Source of the DNA: Bifidobacterium minimum
Lineage (GTDB): Bacteria; Actinomycetota; Actinomycetes; Actinomycetales; Bifidobacteriaceae
NCBI RefSeq assembly: GCF_000741645.1
Contig: NZ_JGZD01000009.1
Location: 1-64,000 of the forward strand
Length of the DNA: 64,000 nucleotides
Reading direction: 5' to 3'
Part shown: in pieces, positions 37,171 through 47,050 of the stretch
Position numbering within the stretch: the stretch's first letter is position 1
Layout of the letters: each line of letters starts with the position of its first letter
Notes under the pieces: model-generated
What the model was told of the DNA's origin: nothing
Database searches by the model: none
Seen by the model: the letters and a program-made list of their open reading frames with translations, nothing else
Program-made: the position numbers and the translations under genes

Positions 37171-38894
37171 AGGACAGCGGAATCTGGCCCCAGGGCGTCG
37201 ACCGGGACGATCAGGGATCGTTGAGGATGCACGGCAGGCCCGTCCGGTCACTTCTCGACCGCTTCGGCTCCCCTCTCTACGTCCTGGATACTGACGATCT
37301 GCGCTCTCGCGCCGCGCGTTTCGTCACGGCGGCGACACGGGCCTTCCCGACCACCACAACGCACGTGAGCTACGCGGGAAAGGCGTTCCTCTCCAAGGAG
37401 GTCGTCCGACTCGTTCTTGACGCCGGCATGTCCGTGGACACCTGCACCATGGGCGAGATGCGCATCGCGCTCGCAGCGGGGGCTCCGGGCCGACGTCTGG
37501 TGCTTCATGGGAACAACAAATCCGACGAGGAGATCACGCTCGCCGTGCGTGAGGGATTCTCCAAAATAGTCATCGACGAGACATCCGAACCGGCCCGCAT
37601 CGCCGCCATCGCCCGCAGCGAGGGGCGCAGGGCGCGGGTGATGCTGCGGGTGACCTGCGGAATCCACGCAGGAGGCCATGAATACATATCGACCGCGCAT
37701 GAGGACCAGAAGTTCGGTGTCCCGCTTCTCGCCCCCGGGACGGATGCGTCCGCACTGGACATGCTGTCGCACATTGTACCGGCCTCGCCCGCGGCCGCCA
37801 ACGCCCGTGTGGGTGAGACCGCGGCACGGGATGAGCGATGCTCCGCGTCGTCCCCTCCGTTGCCGTCCCCCGCGTCGTCGCCTGCGGCCCCGCGGCCGCG
37901 CGCTCTGCGTCATGATGTCCGGTACCCCTTCGATCTGCATGCCGTCGACGTGTCGTCCAGTGACCGCGAGCTCGCGCAGGCGATGCAGGCCGTCGCCGAT
38001 GGCCCCGCCCTCGCGGTCCTGCAGGAGATCGCGCGTCACGGCGACGATCTTGAGCTGGTGGGCATCCACTCGCATATCGGATCGCAGATCCATGACGCCT
38101 CCGCGTTCATCGAGGCCGCCCGTCGCATGATGCTGCTGCGCAAGACGTTCTACGCCACCGACGCGATCACCCTGCCTGAAGTCGATCTGGGAGGCGGGTT
38201 CTCCGTCGCCTACACCCCCGACGAGGACTCCATGGACGTGGACGTCGAACTCGACCGTCTCGCCACGGCGATCCGTGAGGCGAACACCGCCTGGGGCATG
38301 CCGCAGCCGATAATCTCCTTCGAACCCGGACGGTGGATCGTGGCGCCCGCGGGCATGACGCTGTATCGGGTCGGGGTGATCAAAACCGTGCCGCTGCCGG
38401 CGGGGACGCTTGACGGACGGGGAAGGCCGTTGGACGCTCGCGTGTATGTCTCCGTGGACGGCGGGATGAGCGACAACATCCGTCCCGCGCTCTACGGCGC
38501 CGACTACACCGCGATGCTGGCCAACCGGACGGGGTCGTCGTGGACCATGACGTGCCGTGTCGTCGGCATGCACTGCGAATCCGGCGATATCCTCGTCCAT
38601 GAATGCCAGCTTCCCTGCGACATCAGACGCGGCGATATCCTCGCGATCCCCGTCACCGGCGCGTACGGACGCACGATGGCGAGCAACTACAACCAGGCGT
38701 TGTTCCCTGCGGTGGTCGGCGTGGGGGATGACGACGCCCACGTCATGCTGCGTCGTCAGACCATGGAGGATCTGCTCGGCTACGATCTGGCTGAGCCGAC
38801 GATTATGGCGGTCGAGGCGAGCATGGGGGTAGAGGCGATCATCGATGTAGCGGCGGAGAAGGGGCGTCGTCGCGCGCCCCGGAATGGTCCGTGA
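37152..38894 (+). CDS. lysA: Diaminopimelate decarboxylase
   Basis: A 580-residue PLP enzyme that decarboxylates meso-diaminopimelate to lysine. PLP-binding Lys is in HVSYAGKAFLSKEV. The glycine-rich phosphate loop is VDLGGGFSVAY, and the catalytic Cys is in GMHCESGDIL. It is longer than the usual 420-530 residues because of a Pro/Ala/Ser-rich insert near residues 200-260. The start is 37152 or 37167 because of the duplication. It is adjacent to argS, as in many actinobacteria. Confidence 0.95.
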   Translation: MGCDRMEDSGIWPQGVDRDDQGSLRMHGRPVRSLLDRFGSPLYVLDTDDLRSRAARFVTAATRAFPTTTTHVSYAGKAFLSKEVVRLVLDAGMSVDTCTMGEMRIALAAGAPGRRLVLHGNNKSDEEITLAVREGFSKIVIDETSEPARIAAIARSEGRRARVMLRVTCGIHAGGHEYISTAHEDQKFGVPLLAPGTDASALDMLSHIVPASPAAANARVGETAARDERCSASSPPLPSPASSPAAPRPRALRHDVRYPFDLHAVDVSSSDRELAQAMQAVADGPALAVLQEIARHGDDLELVGIHSHIGSQIHDASAFIEAARRMMLLRKTFYATDAITLPEVDLGGGFSVAYTPDEDSMDVDVELDRLATAIREANTAWGMPQPIISFEPGRWIVAPAGMTLYRVGVIKTVPLPAGTLDGRGRPLDARVYVSVDGGMSDNIRPALYGADYTAMLANRTGSSWTMTCRVVGMHCESGDILVHECQLPCDIRRGDILAIPVTGAYGRTMASNYNQALFPAVVGVGDDDAHVMLRRQTMEDLLGYDLAEPTIMAVEASMGVEAIIDVAAEKGRRRAPRNGP

Positions 38895-39182
38895 GATTTC
38901 CCCTGTGATCGGGTGTCCGGCGCGCTTCCTGCAGGGCGGAGGGGGACTGACGTCCTCATTCCGGGGCACTGGTCGATCCTTCGGCGTGAGCGTCCCGACG
39001 TTGTCCGGCGCGGGTGTCCGTCAGATGGTTCCAGAGCGCACGTTTCCGGCGATACGTCAGCTTGTTCCGGTAGGATCGGCGAAGATGATGATGACGCATC
39101 GCGTCCCCGCCGGCATCCGTTGACGCCGGCGTCCGTTGGCGCGATGGTCGCGAGTTCATGAACTTCATGGGAGGGATTCACT

Positions 39183-40496
39183 GTGGCACAAGACAATCAA
39201 GCCCCGATCCGCATCGCACTGCTTGGCGCGGGAACCGTCGGTTCGCAGACCGCACGGCTGATCGTCGAGCAGCGTGAGGACCTGTCGCAGCGCATCGGAC
39301 GTGACATCGAGCTCGTGGGGGTGGCCTGCCTCGATCCCGATGAGGTGACCGTGCCATGGATCGACAGATCGCTGCTGACCACCGACACGGCGGGGCTGTG
39401 CACGCGGGCCGACATCGTCATCGAGCTCATCGGCGGCCTCGAGCCCGCCAGAACGTTCGTCCTCAGGGCCATCGAATCCGGCGCCTGCGTGGTCACGGCC
39501 AACAAGGCCCTGCTCGCCAAGCACGGACCCGAGATCTACCGCGCGGCCGAGAAGCGCGGAGTCGACATCTATTTCGAGGCCGCGGTCGGCGGGGCCATCC
39601 CCATCGTCAGACCCCTGCGTGAATCCCTGGTCGGTGATTCCGTCACTTCCATGCTGGGTATCGTCAACGGCACCACCAACTACATTCTCGACGAGATGAC
39701 CACCAAGGGGCTCGACTTCGACGTCGCACTCAAGGACGCGCAGGACAAGGGCTATGCCGAGGCCGATCCGACCGGCGACATCGAAGGTCATGACGCGGCC
39801 AACAAGGCGGCCATCATGGCGACGCTCGGATTCCACACCCCCGTGTCCATCGACGACGTGACCGTCGAAGGCATCACGGCGATCACTGCCGACGACATCG
39901 CGGCGGCCACCGCCGAGCACAAGGTCGTCAAGCTGCTCGCCGTGGTCGAGAACGGCGAGGAGGGTGTGTCGGCCCGCGTCTATCCGGCGCTGATCGACGA
40001 GAACCATCCGCTGGCGTCCGTCCATGGAAGCTTCAACGCGGTGTTCGTGCATGCCGAGGCGGCCGATGATCTGATGTTCTACGGTCGTGGCGCTGGCGGC
40101 GCGCCGACCGCGTCGGCCGTCGTCGGCGATGTGGTGACCGAGGCGCGGCATATCGCGCAGGGCTGCGTCGGTCCGTCGATACCCCTGTACCGGTCGCTGC
40201 GGAAGGCGCCGCTCGACTCGTCGACCGCCGTGTTCGCGGTTCGTTTCCTCATACACGACAAGCCCGGCGTCCTCGCCGCGATCGCCCAGGAGTTCGCCGA
40301 TCACGGGATTTCCATCAACGGAGTCAACCAGGACCTCAAGCCCACCCTGCATGATCCCGGATACTCGGGTGAGATACAGCAGCTTCGTCTGGTCACGCAC
40401 CGATGCGACGAGGTGACGCTGCGCGAGACGGTCACGGCGGTCTGCGCTCTTGACTGCGTGGCAGGAACACCTTCGATATTGCGTGTCCTCGACTGA
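39183..40496 (+). CDS. hom: Homoserine dehydrogenase
   Basis: A 437-residue NAD(P)-dependent enzyme reducing aspartate semialdehyde to homoserine, the branch to threonine and methionine. It has the Rossmann motif LLGAGTVGSQTA, the catalytic segments VTANKALLAKHG and AAVGGAIPIVRPLRESL, and GYAEADPTGDIEGHDAANKA. A C-terminal ACT domain (about 360-430: FLIHDKPGVLAAIAQEF) suggests feedback control by threonine. GTG 39183 has GGGAGGG six bases upstream. thrB follows. Confidence 0.97.
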   Translation: MAQDNQAPIRIALLGAGTVGSQTARLIVEQREDLSQRIGRDIELVGVACLDPDEVTVPWIDRSLLTTDTAGLCTRADIVIELIGGLEPARTFVLRAIESGACVVTANKALLAKHGPEIYRAAEKRGVDIYFEAAVGGAIPIVRPLRESLVGDSVTSMLGIVNGTTNYILDEMTTKGLDFDVALKDAQDKGYAEADPTGDIEGHDAANKAAIMATLGFHTPVSIDDVTVEGITAITADDIAAATAEHKVVKLLAVVENGEEGVSARVYPALIDENHPLASVHGSFNAVFVHAEAADDLMFYGRGAGGAPTASAVVGDVVTEARHIAQGCVGPSIPLYRSLRKAPLDSSTAVFAVRFLIHDKPGVLAAIAQEFADHGISINGVNQDLKPTLHDPGYSGEIQQLRLVTHRCDEVTLRETVTAVCALDCVAGTPSILRVLD

Positions 40497-40581
40497 TGCG
40501 CCCATCGTCGCGGAAGCGTTGAATCCGCGGGTGCGGGCGGGGGAGGAGAGAGCGTTGAAGGAAAGGGAGTGCGGAAGGAGA

Positions 40582-41652
40582 ATGATGAATCCGGTATGTC
40601 GGCAGGTGACCGTCAGCGTTCCCGCGACAAGCGCGAATCTGGGGTCCGGGTTCGATTCCGTCGGACTCGCCTTGGACTACCATGACGATCTGACCTTCAC
40701 CCTTCATGACGATCCGGACGACCACACGGCCACCGTCATCATCCATGGCGAGGGGGAATCGACGCTTCCGCGCGACGAGAGCCATCTTGTCGTGTCGACC
40801 TTCCGCAGGGCCTGTCAGACATGGGGGCTGGGGCGGTGCGGCTTCACGCTGGAATCGACCAACCGCATACCCCAGGCGCGTGGCATGGGGTCCTCGGCGG
40901 AGGCCATCGTCGCGGCCATCGCCGCGGCCGACGCGTTCGCCCATGACGGGGAATCCGCGCGCCAGACCATATTCGACATGGCGGCCACCATCGAAGGCCA
41001 CCCCGACAATGTGGCGCCGGCGGTTTTCGGCGGTCTGACCGTGTCGTGGAACTTCGACGTCCCGGAGGGCGCGGGATCCGCTCATGTTGCCGGAGGCGAG
41101 CCGATGCATTCGGGATTCCACACGGTGACCTATCCCGTCGACGGTGACATCATGGCGTCGGTGTTCGTTCCCGACGTCGAGCTTTCCACCCAGAAGGCGC
41201 GTCAGGCGCTTCCCGCGACGCTTCCCCATGGCGCGGCGGTGGCCAACATCTCCCGTGCGGCGCTACTGCCGGGGGCTATGAGTCCCACGGTTCTCGGGTG
41301 GAGCGCCGACGATCCCAACGGCCTTCTCCTCGTGGCCACGCAGGACGCCGTGCACCAACCCTTCCGGGCGTCCCTGATGCCGTCATCGTGGGATCTTATC
41401 GGGACGCTCAGGGCGCATGGCTACGCCGCTGCGGTGTCGGGCGCAGGCCCCTGCGTCCTCGTGCTCCATCATGGGGATGCGAGAGCTGACATCGAGTCCG
41501 TCGCACGGGATCGTCTGGCGTCCGGACACTGGCGTGCGCTCCATCTGGGCGTCGACACCGATGGAGTGCGTGTGGAGCGGCTGCTGACCGATGCCGGACG
41601 CGGCGGCGTTCCGGCGGCGTCCGGGGACGGCTCCGGCCGCGGCGAAAACTAG
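40582..41652 (+). CDS. thrB: Homoserine kinase
   Basis: A 356-residue GHMP-family kinase phosphorylating homoserine for threonine synthesis. The N-terminal VTVSVPATSANLGSGFDSVG is typical, the ATP loop is PQARGMGSSAEAIVAAI, and motif 3 is VSGAGPCVLVL. AAGGAG sits one base before ATG 40582 and four before ATG 40585, so the second may be used. The C-terminus has a short Gly/Ser-rich tail. Forms the pair hom-thrB. Confidence 0.96.
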   Translation: MMNPVCRQVTVSVPATSANLGSGFDSVGLALDYHDDLTFTLHDDPDDHTATVIIHGEGESTLPRDESHLVVSTFRRACQTWGLGRCGFTLESTNRIPQARGMGSSAEAIVAAIAAADAFAHDGESARQTIFDMAATIEGHPDNVAPAVFGGLTVSWNFDVPEGAGSAHVAGGEPMHSGFHTVTYPVDGDIMASVFVPDVELSTQKARQALPATLPHGAAVANISRAALLPGAMSPTVLGWSADDPNGLLLVATQDAVHQPFRASLMPSSWDLIGTLRAHGYAAAVSGAGPCVLVLHHGDARADIESVARDRLASGHWRALHLGVDTDGVRVERLLTDAGRGGVPAASGDGSGRGEN

Positions 41653-41783
41653 GAAACCGGAAAGAAGCGGAAAGACAAGGGATCAGGAAAGACCAGGGAC
41701 TAGGAACCAGGGAAGACCGGATCCGGGTCGCCGCCGGAACATACGGCATTCATGGCACATCAACGGAACATGGCAGGGAGATC

Positions 41784-43346
41784 ATGGCAATTCAGTTGAT
41801 TCTCGCATCGCAATCACCCTCACGGCGCAATGTTCTGGCTTCGGCCGGAATCCGGGCATTGGTGAGGGTGTCCCATGTGGACGAGCCGGCGGTTCTGGCT
41901 TCGGAGGCCGAGGCGCGCGGCGTCTCCGTGGACGATCTCGGCATCGGCGACCGCGTGGCGATCCTCGCCCGTGCGAAGGCGTCCGTGGTCGCGGACGAAT
42001 GCCGTCAGATGGCAGAAGTCATCCGCGACGCGAGGGGGGATGTCGTCACGGCCTATCCGGTGAAGGCCATGAGACGGAATGAAGCCATGCGGGCCGGCAC
42101 CGGCGACATGGGGGCCGGCACTGCCCGGCATGGGTCGGACGCCGGCTCCCATGAGGTCTCCATGATGACCAGGGACTTCTCCGGTCTGACCATTCCTATG
42201 ACCACGACAGCTCTGCAAGGTTCCCTTATCGAGGCATACGGAAGCGATGCCGGTAATGACGGGGATGACGGGAATGCCGGCCCTCTCCTTCTGGGATGCG
42301 ATTCGTTGTTCGCCATTAATGGGCGGATCCAGGGCAAGCCGCATACCGCGGACGTGGCGCGTGCGCGGCTGCGTTCCATGCGTGGACGATCGGGTGAGCT
42401 GTGGACGGGACACACCCTCATCGATCTGGCGTCAGGGCGGTCCGTGTCGGGCACCAGCCATGCCGTCGTGCGCTTCGGCGACTATGACGACGCGGACATC
42501 GACGACTACGTCGCCACGGGCGAACCGTTGGAGATTGCGGGATCGTTCGCTTTGGAGGGACTGGGCGGGGCGTTCGTCGATGGGGTCGACGGCGATCCGC
42601 ACGGCGTTCTGGGATTGAGCCTGCCTCTGGTGCGCCGGCTCGCGCGGGATCTCGGCGTGCGATGGTCCGATATGTGGAACATGCGGCGCACGCCCATCGG
42701 CGGCTCGTCCTCCGCGGCTTCCGGGAAGTCCCCGGACGCCCCCTCGCCCTCCGATGCCGCCCCCACCGTCTCTGACATCCCCACCGTCGCCGTTGCTCCT
42801 GCCTCTGCCGCCTCTGTTTCCGCCGCCCCCGCGGACAACGTCCATCAGCCTGGGGACGGGTGGGTGGACTGTGTGTGCGGCCGTCGCCACTGGGGGCTCA
42901 ATGGGGCCGCCGGGGTTCTTCTCGCGCGGCGCGACGGGAAGGGGCATGTGACCCATGTGGTCATGCAGCATCGCGCGCTGTGGAGCGCCGAGGGGGGAAC
43001 ATGGGGGATTCCCGGGGGCGCCATAGCCGATGGCGAGAACGCCGTCGAGGGTGCTTTGAGGGAAAGCCACGAGGAGGCGGGGATCAGTCCCGGAGACATC
43101 CGTGTGGTGGGCGCCTATCGCGAGGACCATGGCCCTTGGGCGTACACCACCATCATTGCCTTTGAACGTGAGGGACACCGCGTCGACCCCGTCGCGAACG
43201 ACGACGAAAGTATGAACGTCACGTGGGTTCCCGTCGAGGACGTGCCGTCCCTGCGGCTGCTCACGGCCTTCCGTGCCGATTGGCCGAACTTCCGGCGGCG
43301 ATTGGATGATCTGTCCGGTTCCGGTTCGGATTCCGGCGTTCGATAG
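41784..43346 (+). CDS. Maf nucleotide pyrophosphatase fused to a Nudix hydrolase
   Basis: A 520-residue two-domain protein. The Maf domain has LILASQSPSRRNVLASAG and GCDSLFAING, but is split by an insertion of about 65 residues (near 88-155) of low complexity. After a Pro/Ala/Ser linker (about 307-350) comes a Nudix domain with the box GGAIADGENAVEGALRESHEEAGI. Maf proteins hydrolyse non-canonical dNTPs or UTP, and Nudix enzymes hydrolyse NDP-X, so a nucleotide-pool cleaning role fits. ATG 41784 follows GGGAG. The substrate of either domain is unknown. Confidence 0.9.
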   Translation: MAIQLILASQSPSRRNVLASAGIRALVRVSHVDEPAVLASEAEARGVSVDDLGIGDRVAILARAKASVVADECRQMAEVIRDARGDVVTAYPVKAMRRNEAMRAGTGDMGAGTARHGSDAGSHEVSMMTRDFSGLTIPMTTTALQGSLIEAYGSDAGNDGDDGNAGPLLLGCDSLFAINGRIQGKPHTADVARARLRSMRGRSGELWTGHTLIDLASGRSVSGTSHAVVRFGDYDDADIDDYVATGEPLEIAGSFALEGLGGAFVDGVDGDPHGVLGLSLPLVRRLARDLGVRWSDMWNMRRTPIGGSSSAASGKSPDAPSPSDAAPTVSDIPTVAVAPASAASVSAAPADNVHQPGDGWVDCVCGRRHWGLNGAAGVLLARRDGKGHVTHVVMQHRALWSAEGGTWGIPGGAIADGENAVEGALRESHEEAGISPGDIRVVGAYREDHGPWAYTTIIAFEREGHRVDPVANDDESMNVTWVPVEDVPSLRLLTAFRADWPNFRRRLDDLSGSGSDSGVR

Positions 43347-43363
43347 CCCTTCCGGTCGGGCGG

Positions 43364-43404
43364 CGGCGACCGCGTGGTGATCCTCGCCCGTGCGAAGGCG
43401 TCCG
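43364..43404 (+). repeat. 41-bp copy of a Maf gene segment
   Basis: This stretch differs at one base from 41945-41985, inside the Maf domain of the gene just upstream, and lies in the same orientation 1,419 bp away. It can still be read as GDRVVILARAKAS and continues as an open frame to 43511. It is probably a duplicated scrap of a maf gene, in the intergenic region before the ABC transporter. Confidence 0.85.
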
Positions 43405-43563
43405 CGGCGGCCCACGTGGCGGCCCCCGTGGTGGTGTTCATGGCGGGCGACCGCCGCTCCGGCGCCGGCCTCATTCCCGCGGATGAGGGACCGGGCGGCG
43501 CCGCGGTCTAACCATCCATCGGCATGATGGAATCGCGCGCACGGGATTCCTACGGTCGAAGAC

Positions 43564-44511
43564 ATGCGCATACCATCGTCTCCCGCCCGGGGGAACACAC
43601 GGCCCAGGGGGAACACACAGAGGTTCGTCGAGGAATCCTCGGGAGGGGCGGCGGCTCCCGATCCCTGGAATACAAGGAACACCGAAAACACGGGGATCGC
43701 CGGAAATGCAGGGAATGCGGAAAGCCCCGGAATCCTGAGGGCGACGGATCTCGTCATGGACTACACGCCCGGCATCATGGGAACCATGGCGGGACGGACC
43801 ACGTCGATCGCCCAGCCCTCCACGGGCATGCGGCACACGCTGGGCCTCGACCACGTCTCCCTCTCGCTGGGGACGGGGGAGACCGTGGCGGTCATGGGAC
43901 CATCCGGCTCGGGAAAGTCCACCCTTCTGCATGTGCTTGCGGGCATCCTTCCGCCGACGTCGGGAACGGTGTCTTTCCATGGTCGGGACATCGGAGGAAT
44001 GCCGGATTCGAAGCGCACGGCGCTTCGCAGAAAATCGTTCGGATTCGTCTTCCAATCCGGCCAGCTGCTTCCCGAGCTTCCCGCCGTGGAGAACATTGCG
44101 CTTCCCATGATGATGGGGGGCGTCCCCTACGATCAGGCCGTGAGCCGGGCCATGCTATGGCTGGAGCGCATGGGCCTTCGGGAGCTGTCTACACACCGCC
44201 CGGGAGAGATGAGCGGAGGGCAGGTGCAGCGCGTGGCCATCGCCCGTGCATTGTGCGTTGAGCCCGAGATCGTCTTCGCCGACGAGCCCACCGGAGCGCT
44301 TGACAGGGCGACCGGGCATGACGTCATGACGATGCTGGTGCAGACGGCCCGGGACTGCCATGCCACGGTGGTCGTGGTGACGCATGACCCCAGCGTCGCG
44401 CGGTTCTGCCAACGTACGCTGATGATGCGTGACGGTCGCATCATGACGCCGCGCGACCCCTCCGCGTCGGCCTGCCATAATCCATACCCCGATACGGACG
44501 CACGGCCATGA
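43564..44511 (+). CDS. ABC transporter ATP-binding protein (MacB/LolD type)
   Basis: A 315-residue ATPase. The first about 60 residues are polar low complexity (NTRNTENTGIAGNAGNAE) and may not be translated. The core has Walker A GPSGSGKSTLLHVL (about residue 111), Q-loop FGFVFQSGQLLPELPAVEN, signature MSGGQVQRVAIARAL and Walker B IVFADEPTGALD. The pattern is of the MacB/LolD/FtsE class that pairs with FtsX-like permeases. The next gene, overlapping by ATGA, is such a permease. Substrate unknown; antimicrobial peptide or envelope lipid export is typical of the class. A later start is possible. Confidence 0.9.
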   Translation: MRIPSSPARGNTRPRGNTQRFVEESSGGAAAPDPWNTRNTENTGIAGNAGNAESPGILRATDLVMDYTPGIMGTMAGRTTSIAQPSTGMRHTLGLDHVSLSLGTGETVAVMGPSGSGKSTLLHVLAGILPPTSGTVSFHGRDIGGMPDSKRTALRRKSFGFVFQSGQLLPELPAVENIALPMMMGGVPYDQAVSRAMLWLERMGLRELSTHRPGEMSGGQVQRVAIARALCVEPEIVFADEPTGALDRATGHDVMTMLVQTARDCHATVVVVTHDPSVARFCQRTLMMRDGRIMTPRDPSASACHNPYPDTDARP

Positions 44512-45920
44512 GCACATGGAGATTGTGGCGTCTTTTCCACGGTGTCGGAGGTCCTCGGCGCGGCGGCACATCGGTGTTGTCGATTATCGCCTTCGCGGCG
44601 GATGGCGCGATCTTCCTCACGGTCCTCGGCGGCGTCCATGGTTTTGCTCGCAGGGCGTCGCCGGATGGGACGCTGCGGTGTCTGATCGATTCATCGAGGT
44701 GCGGGCGTCGAATCGTCGCGGTGGATTCATACGCCGGCATCTACGTGATTCTTTCGGTGATAGCGTGTCTTCTTCTCACCGTCCCCTTCGCGGCGTTGGC
44801 GGGATCCGCGGCGCGTCTGGCCGCTTCCCGTCGCGACGCGCGTCTTGCGGCGCTTCGTCTGGTCGGCGCGACCACCGGACAGGTCGTCCGTCTCACCGCC
44901 ATGGAGGCCGCGGGGCAGGCCCTCGTCGGCGTCCTTCTGGGAATCGTGGGCTATGTGGCGCTGATGCCCGTGGTGGGGTTGGTGCCCTTCCAGCGTCGGC
45001 ATTTCCGCATGGGGGAGCTGTGGGTCGGCGCCGGGGTGCTTGCCGCGGTGTGCGTGGCGGTTATGGCTCTCGCGCTGGTCTCTTCCCTCGTCGCGCTGCG
45101 GCGCGTGTCCATCACGCCGTTGGGTGTGGCCCAGCGGTCGGCCCAGCCCCTGCCGACGGCGTGGCGGCTTGTCGTCTTCGTCGTGGTCGTGGCGGCGTCG
45201 GTGGCTCTGATGCGCTCGCGGGCCGTCATGGCCCATCTGGCGCTCGCCCAGCAGATCATGGTCGTCGTCGGCGTGATCCTCGTCTGCTTCGCTCTGGTGA
45301 ATCTGGTGGGGACGTGGGCGATCGCGTCGCGTGCCAGACATCGTGCCAGACGTCCCCGGAACGCGGCCACCATGATCGCCATGCGCCGCATACTCGACAA
45401 CCCCCGGCGGGCGTGGCGCAACGTGTCGGGAATCGCGCTGTCCGTGTTCGTCGCGGGGATCACCTCCGTAGCGGGCTATATGGCGCGGGCCGTCGATACG
45501 GGACGAACGGACGATCCCGCCGTGACGCTGCTCGGCGACATCGGCACCGGAGGACTCCTTACGCTTGCTTTCGCCGCGGTTCTTGCAGCCGTGAGCTGTG
45601 GCGTCATGCAGGCCGGATCGGTGTATGAGCAGCAGGACGAGTACCGCATGCTCGCCCTCGAGGGCATGGATATGGCGACTATGGGCAAGGCCCGGTTCAT
45701 CGAGGTGATGACCCCATTGAATGTCGTGGTGGTCATCGCCGCGGGATGCTCGATGCTGCTGATGCTGCCGCTGATGGCCGCGGTGATGACGAGTCCCACG
45801 ACGCTCCTCTATGCGGCTGGAGGCATAGCCCTGTGCTATGCGCTGGTGTCGGTGGGCGTGGTGGCGGCGAACCGGGTCGCCAAGGGCCTTGATCTGGTCG
45901 ATCGCCGCGGCGACAACTGA
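44508..45920 (+). CDS. FtsX-like ABC transporter permease
   Basis: A 470-residue membrane protein with about eight hydrophobic helices in two FtsX-like blocks (IYVILSVIACLLLTVPFAAL with the SRRDARLAALRLVGATTGQ coupling motif, and a second block ending ALCYALVSVGVVAANRVAKGL). Its start overlaps the ATPase stop by four bases, so the two form one transporter. The first block is followed by LVALRRVSITPLGVAQR, typical of these permeases. Confidence 0.9.
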   Translation: MSTWRLWRLFHGVGGPRRGGTSVLSIIAFAADGAIFLTVLGGVHGFARRASPDGTLRCLIDSSRCGRRIVAVDSYAGIYVILSVIACLLLTVPFAALAGSAARLAASRRDARLAALRLVGATTGQVVRLTAMEAAGQALVGVLLGIVGYVALMPVVGLVPFQRRHFRMGELWVGAGVLAAVCVAVMALALVSSLVALRRVSITPLGVAQRSAQPLPTAWRLVVFVVVVAASVALMRSRAVMAHLALAQQIMVVVGVILVCFALVNLVGTWAIASRARHRARRPRNAATMIAMRRILDNPRRAWRNVSGIALSVFVAGITSVAGYMARAVDTGRTDDPAVTLLGDIGTGGLLTLAFAAVLAAVSCGVMQAGSVYEQQDEYRMLALEGMDMATMGKARFIEVMTPLNVVVVIAAGCSMLLMLPLMAAVMTSPTTLLYAAGGIALCYALVSVGVVAANRVAKGLDLVDRRGDN

Positions 45921-45938
45921 CGTCTTCGAGGCGTGTCG

Positions 45939-46883
45939 TCAGCTGAGGAGCATCGCGATCAGAGCGATCACCAGAGGGCTGGTGACGGTCGAGAGAAGTA
46001 TGCCGTCGCGTGCGAAGGTGAGGCCCACGTTGTACCGGGCCGCGTAGTTGTAGACGTTCTGTCCGGTCGGCAGCGCGGCGAGCACCACGCAGGCGTAGAG
46101 CGTCGGACCCCGGAATCCCATAAGGCCGTAGGCCAGAGCGAAGGCCACGATCGGCATGACGACGTTCTTCAGCACCGCCACGGTGACGATCGCGGTCCGG
46201 TCGCTGCGTTCCCTCATCGGCGTGCTGCCGTGGAGGGACATTCCGAACGCCATCAGGATCATCGGCACCGCGGAGTCGCCGATCATGTCGATGGGATCGA
46301 ACAGGAACGAGGGGATGACGAACCATCCCGTCCGGGCGCTTATCGCCGATACCGCGATGCCTGCGAGCGATCCGATGAGAAGGGGCTGATGAAGGGGCTG
46401 CGCGAGGATGCGTCTGACCGAGACGGTGCCCTGCGTCGTCACGTCGAGGACGGTGAGTCCGATGGGAGTGAAAACCGCCTGCTGCATCACGAGGATGGGC
46501 GCGACCAACGCGGGGTTCCCCAATATGTAGGTGGCGATCGGCAGGCCGATGTTGTTCGAATTGAGATACAGGGAGTTCAGGGCGCCGATGGTGGCGTCCG
46601 CCGCGTCCATATGGAAGTGCAGACGGTTGAGCAGAAGAAAGAGCCCTCCCACGGCCACGGCCGACAGGAACGCGACCACGATCGAGGAATGGAAGATGTC
46701 GAATATCGGCTCCTTGGACAGGATGGCGAACATCAGGCACGGACTCGAGACGAAGAAGCTGAACTTGTTGAGGACCATCTGCGCGCTGGGTCCGCCGATG
46801 CGCATGCGTGCGGCCATGTACCCCACGAGGATTACCACGCCTATGACGCAGAAGCCCTCCATGGCGCTGAGCAGACCTGGCAT
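45939..46883 (-). CDS. AEC (auxin efflux carrier) family transporter
   Basis: A 314-residue membrane protein with about ten helices. Family hallmarks include NKFSFFVSSPCLMFAIL, NSLYLNSNNIGLPIATYILG and VLAALPTGQNVYNYAARYNV. It probably moves an organic acid or similar small anion. The start at 46883 has AGGAAAGGTGG upstream and gives the normal N-terminus. The longer frame has none. It is convergent with the permease and divergent from dapE. Confidence 0.88.
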   Translation of the reverse strand: MPGLLSAMEGFCVIGVVILVGYMAARMRIGGPSAQMVLNKFSFFVSSPCLMFAILSKEPIFDIFHSSIVVAFLSAVAVGGLFLLLNRLHFHMDAADATIGALNSLYLNSNNIGLPIATYILGNPALVAPILVMQQAVFTPIGLTVLDVTTQGTVSVRRILAQPLHQPLLIGSLAGIAVSAISARTGWFVIPSFLFDPIDMIGDSAVPMILMAFGMSLHGSTPMRERSDRTAIVTVAVLKNVVMPIVAFALAYGLMGFRGPTLYACVVLAALPTGQNVYNYAARYNVGLTFARDGILLSTVTSPLVIALIAMLLS

Positions 46884-47050
46884 GCGACCCCCACCTTTCC
46901 TCGGCTCATCATTGTTCATCGTGGCAGAGACCGGTGCCGCGCGCCGTCCTCCGTCCGCTGTGTGGGAATCGCCGTCGATCCCATCGAGGGTGGATGGCAC
47001 ACTGGCGTGGAGGCGTCGCGCCAGGGAGGTCGTCGCCGGGGGAGGGAACC

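Noticed and set aside
37248..38969. Minus-strand frame of 573 codons opposite lysA
   Set aside because: Shadow of lysA; no motif and no ribosome site.
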